64,000 nucleotides of DNA from DATBAX01 sp963723765. Its GTDB lineage: Bacteria > Acidobacteriota > Terriglobia > Terriglobales > Acidobacteriaceae. The position numbers and the translations under genes are program-made. The notes under the pieces were generated by a model, which ran no database searches, was not told the DNA's origin, and worked only from the letters and a program-made list of their open reading frames with translations. Location of the stretch: the NCBI GenBank assembly GCA_963723765.1, contig CAVRSD010000003.1, forward strand, positions 1,159,897-1,223,896. Direction: 5' to 3'. How positions within the stretch are numbered: position 1 is the first letter of the stretch; each line of letters starts with the position of its first letter. Of this stretch, positions 61,042 to 64,000 are shown piece by piece.

Positions 61042-61572
61042 CTAAGCCTGAGATAAGAGTTTACCGACAATTCCGGAGCGTGTAGTCACGCCCATTTTTA
61101 CCATGACCAAACGCACAAACGCCTTCACCGTATTCGGACTGATTTCCAAACGGGTGGCGATTTCTTTGCTGGTCAATCCCCGCAACAACAACTCGACCGT
61201 TTGATTCTCCCGCGGAGTGAGTCCAAATAGTTCAGATGCCTGCGACAAGGCGCCCACCCCATAAGAATTTCTCTCCAGCAGCAAAACAATCGAGTTCCGG
61301 AGCGATTGACTCACATGGGATTCCAGCGGAAAGCTCCGGCAAACATAACGGCGATATCCAGATTTGAATTCTTTGGAGAACGTGAGCGAGTCGTCGGAGC
61401 GGCCCGTAGCCAGGCTGGACTTCACCCGGTCGGCAAGAAAGACATCCAGATTCTTGATTCGATCGGGAGCGGTGGGATAAGCCAGAATTCTTACCGCTTC
61501 CGAATTGAACATCAGCAATTTGAGTTTGCTGTCCACCAGAAGAAAGCCTGTTTGCAGCTGTTCATTGGGCAT
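61042..61572 (-). CDS. PAS-like/LuxR-type HTH transcriptional regulator, paralogue 2
   Basis: 176 residues, same architecture and length as 56248-56778: GFLLVDSKLKLLMFNSEAVRIL, KEFKSGYRRYVCRSFPLES in the sensor part, and LTPRENQTVELLLRGLTSKEIATRLEISPNTVKAFVRLVMVKMGV in the HTH. The two HTH recognition helices are almost identical (SPNTVKAF), so they should bind the same DNA. It heads an operon with the AMIN-domain gene. In the absence of a receiver its activity is presumably set by the PAS-like part. Confidence 0.85.
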   Translation of the reverse strand: MPNEQLQTGFLLVDSKLKLLMFNSEAVRILAYPTAPDRIKNLDVFLADRVKSSLATGRSDDSLTFSKEFKSGYRRYVCRSFPLESHVSQSLRNSIVLLLERNSYGVGALSQASELFGLTPRENQTVELLLRGLTSKEIATRLEISPNTVKAFVRLVMVKMGVTTRSGIVGKLLSQA

Positions 61573-61967
61573 GCCGACATAACTCCACTACAAAATTATT
61601 GAGTTAGAAAGGCCGGGGGAGGACACTTTGACGTGACACGCCTTACTGTGACTTACGAAACTTTAAGTTGAGGGGGCGGGCAGCTCTAAGTTTCTGACGG
61701 CGGCGGAGATATGTCAACATCCATTTTGTGAATTCTTGCCCAGGCGCTGTGCAAAATGTTGCAATATTATGCCAAAATGCGAATATCACACTTCACCCAG
61801 CGGCAAAACCCATTGGCGCCCTCGCAGTCTCCGGATGGTTCGGCCGCTTTCAGTCTAAGACGCAATTCCCTAGCGAGCGGGAGAGGCATCTGAGCTGATT
61901 AACGAGCCTCGTGTTAGCCTCTCTAGGCTCCCAATATTTATTCATTCTTTCTTTTCACGGGGATTTC
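61573..61967. other. Intergenic gap without recognised features
   Basis: The ~395 bp between the divergent LuxR and RNB genes hold no coding frame with a ribosome site, no repeat of the families seen elsewhere in the window and no TAACCC/GGGTTA site. It must contain two divergent promoters. Confidence 0.6.
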
Positions 61968-63434
61968 ATGAACGATCTTCATCCTTCCAGTGTTGACCTG
62001 CAGGCCATCGCCAAACAAATCATGATGGGATACGGTTTCGAGCCGGATTTCCCGCCTCAAGTCTCGCAGCAACTGGCGGATATAAAAGCCCATCCGCCGC
62101 AGATCGTGGCGGGGCCGGCGGTGCGAGACCTGCGAAATCTGCTCTGGTCTTCCATCGACAATGACACTTCGCGGGACCTCGACCAGATCGAAGTGGCCGA
62201 GCGGCTGCCCAATGGCGACGTCAAAGTGCTGGTCGGAATCGCCGACGTGGATGCGTTCGTAGCCAAAGACACTCCCATCGATCTGCACGCCGCAAAAGAG
62301 ACTACCTCGGTTTATACCGGAGTGCGCATATTTCCCATGTTGCCAACCGAGCTTTCCACAGGCACGACTTCCCTGCTCGAAAACGGTGACAAGCTCAGCG
62401 TGGTGACCGAATTTGTAGTGGCACCGGATGGCACCTTCAGATCCGAGACTGTTTATCGCGCCATCGTACGCAACAAGGCGCAGCTTGCGTATAACGCAAC
62501 GGGAGCCTGGCTCGAAAATACGGGAGAGGCGCCGCCGAAGGTGGCGGCGTCTGCCGACTTGCAAGCGCAACTTAAATTGCAGGATGAAGTAGCACAAAAG
62601 CTCAGAGGACACCGCTTACAGGAAGGCGCACTCAATCTCGATACTGTCGAAGTGACACCCATTCTGCTCAATCAGGAGGTTGTGGATGTGGTGAATCTGC
62701 AAAAGAACCATGCCACGCAGTTGATCGAAGACTTCATGATCGCGGCCAATGGAGTAGTGGCGCGCATGTTGGAAAAAGTTTCCTCGATACGCCGCATCGT
62801 GAAGACTCCCGAGCGTTGGGACCGCATCGTGCAACTGGCCGCATCGCACAATATAAAGCTTCCCGCGCAACCCGATTCCAAAGCGCTCAACGATTTGCTG
62901 ATACAGCGCAAAGCCGCCGATCCCGACCACTTCGCCGATCTGTCATTGACCGTCATCAAGTTGATTGGGCCGGGCGAATACGTTTTGGAGCGTCCGGGAG
63001 ATCCGGTGCAAGGCCACTTCGGCCTCGCGGTTCAGGATTACACGCACTCCACGGCCCCCAACCGGCGCTTCCCCGACATCGTCACCCAACGATTGATCAA
63101 AGCCATGCTGGCTGGCAAGCCCAACCCTTATTCCGACGCCGAACTATCCACCATCGCCAGCAATTGCACCGAGAAGGGCGATGCCGCGCGAAGAGTAGAA
63201 CGCCAGATGGCGAAACGGTTCTCCGCGATGGCCATGACCCGGCACATCGGGGAGACTTTCGATGCGATCGTTACCGGCGCATCCGAGAAAGGAACTTTTG
63301 TCCGGGTGCTGCAACCGCGCGCGGAAGGCATGCTGGTGCAGGGACAGAAAGGCCTCGATGTCGGAGACAAACTGCGGGTCAAGCTGACCCGTGCCGACGT
63401 TCGACAGGGCTACATTGACTTTGTTCGTGCCTAG
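61968..63434 (+). CDS. RNB-domain (RNase II/R-type) ribonuclease
   Basis: 488 residues from ATG 61968, GGGG 5 nt before it (the frame opens at 61911). RNB core: RDLRNLLWSSIDNDTSRDLDQIEVAERLPNGDVKVLVGIADVDAFV carries the catalytic Asp cluster (N-D-x-S-R-D-L-D). Later, VDVVNLQKNHATQLIEDFMIAANGVVARML, HFGLAVQDYTHSTAPNRRFPDIVTQRLIKAM is the second family signature. A short S1-like end (FDAIVTGASEKGTFVRVL) follows. The cold-shock domains of RNase R are absent, so this is a small RNB enzyme. It degrades RNA 3' to 5'. Confidence 0.92.
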   Translation: MNDLHPSSVDLQAIAKQIMMGYGFEPDFPPQVSQQLADIKAHPPQIVAGPAVRDLRNLLWSSIDNDTSRDLDQIEVAERLPNGDVKVLVGIADVDAFVAKDTPIDLHAAKETTSVYTGVRIFPMLPTELSTGTTSLLENGDKLSVVTEFVVAPDGTFRSETVYRAIVRNKAQLAYNATGAWLENTGEAPPKVAASADLQAQLKLQDEVAQKLRGHRLQEGALNLDTVEVTPILLNQEVVDVVNLQKNHATQLIEDFMIAANGVVARMLEKVSSIRRIVKTPERWDRIVQLAASHNIKLPAQPDSKALNDLLIQRKAADPDHFADLSLTVIKLIGPGEYVLERPGDPVQGHFGLAVQDYTHSTAPNRRFPDIVTQRLIKAMLAGKPNPYSDAELSTIASNCTEKGDAARRVERQMAKRFSAMAMTRHIGETFDAIVTGASEKGTFVRVLQPRAEGMLVQGQKGLDVGDKLRVKLTRADVRQGYIDFVRA

Positions 63435-63492
63435 AGAGTTTTTTGATGGAGCAGGGCTTCCCAGGCCTGCGGCTAGAGGTAGTGCTGTATCT

Positions 63493-64000
63493 CTAACGCT
63501 TCGCTTGGGCGGACTGGACGGTGGTCGACGTTCGACCAATGGCGAATTTCAGGACCCATTCACTCGCAACCGCCTGACCATCCACCTGGGCGGGCGCGAA
63601 TTTCCATTGCCGGGCGGCCTCCAGCGTCTTATTGGCAAAATACTGGCTGGGGCCGGCGGATTCAAACTTTGCTGCGGTCACGTTTCCTGATGCATCAACT
63701 TCAACTTTAACTCTGACTTTTATCCTGCCTTCAATAGTGTTTCTCGCACTCCGCGATACGTCGGGTAATACCTGCTGAACCACCGAGCCGGAGCCAGAAC
63801 CAGGTGCGGGCGGCGGCGCGACCTTGTCGGCATGATGGGACACAGGCAACGGCGCGGGCTTTGCGGTTTCAGGGACGACTGCTTTCGGCTCCTCTGACTC
63901 ATTCGATGACGGAGTGGCGGAGGATTGAACCGCCTGGGCAGGAGTTTCCTCCGACTGGCGATGCAGAAGCTTTCGTCCGCCGACAATCACCACCAGAACA
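63493..64000 (-). CDS. TonB C-terminal domain protein, cut by the window edge
   Basis: The frame stays open to the right edge, where the codons read VLVVIVGGRK, probably the end of a membrane helix, so the N-terminus lies outside. A Pro/Ala/Glu linker (ETPAQAVQSSATPSSNESEEP, KPAPLPVSHHADKVAPPPAPG) leads to a TonB C-terminal-like domain: RIKVRVKVEVDASGNVTAAKFES, ANKTLEAARQWKFAPAQVDG and SEWVLKFAI. Energy transducers of this type span the periplasm, linking ExbBD to outer-membrane receptors; in Acidobacteriota such domains are also found in other envelope proteins. It is convergent with the RNB gene. Confidence 0.8.
   Translation of the reverse strand, partial: VLVVIVGGRKLLHRQSEETPAQAVQSSATPSSNESEEPKAVVPETAKPAPLPVSHHADKVAPPPAPGSGSGSVVQQVLPDVSRSARNTIEGRIKVRVKVEVDASGNVTAAKFESAGPSQYFANKTLEAARQWKFAPAQVDGQAVASEWVLKFAIGRTSTTVQSAQAKR

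Overview
The window looks like a chromosomal segment of an Acidobacteriota bacterium, most likely class Terriglobia. This is an inference from gene style, not from a marker gene. The pointers are a winged-helix/TPR regulator of the kind common in that phylum, a large kumamolisin-type S53 protease with Ig-like repeats, many secreted proteins of unknown function, an NtrY/NtrC-type signalling operon, recurrent TGTCATCCTGAG intergenic repeats and a moderately high G+C content. Three tRNA genes are present (Gln-CUG, Leu-GAG, Arg-CCU).

Layout. 0-13.4 kb: a nuclease-fold protein, a CHAD/HD protein, a TauE/SafE exporter with its DUF1634 partner, a Spy-like periplasmic protein, an HTH-TPR regulator behind a duplicated promoter/leader, an L,D-transpeptidase, and an operon of unknown secreted protein, family-5 solute-binding protein, sensor kinase and sigma-54 response regulator. 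13.7-18.0 kb: a degraded island of orphan Rhs C-terminal toxin tips and probable immunity genes, cut up by four nearly identical ~295 bp terminal-inverted-repeat elements (MITE-like). 18.1-25.5 kb: a P-loop kinase, a spermidine-synthase-like membrane protein and the lower-glycolysis set gap, pgk, tpiA. 25.5-31.1 kb: a cNMP-binding histidine kinase paired with a receiver-thioredoxin-reductase fusion, then tRNA-Leu, secG, an MBL hydrolase and a cNMP/DUF1003 protein. 31.1-41 kb: two aminotransferases, an FMN oxidase-like protein, a 2-hydroxyacid dehydrogenase, a glycosyltransferase, an amidase and two MacB-like permeases. 41-50.7 kb: the S53 protease, a hydrolase, tRNA-Arg, an SDR and a large secreted fibre-like protein.

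50.9-61.6 kb is an accessory-looking cluster of exported proteins: a SurA/DsbA-like thiol oxidoreductase, two proteins sharing an 8-cysteine domain I do not recognise, a secretin/STN-like protein, an AMIN-domain protein and a PilZ protein. It holds two paralogous PAS-like/LuxR regulators. Several of its intergenic regions carry similar inverted repeats (TAACCC...GGGTTA), which suggests one regulon. The window closes with an RNB-domain ribonuclease and a TonB-like protein that runs off the edge.

Five genes (near 18.6, 33.4, 35.2, 38.9 and 57.5 kb) are each broken by what looks like one extra base in a short homopolymer. The shared sign of the error points to the assembly rather than to gene decay.
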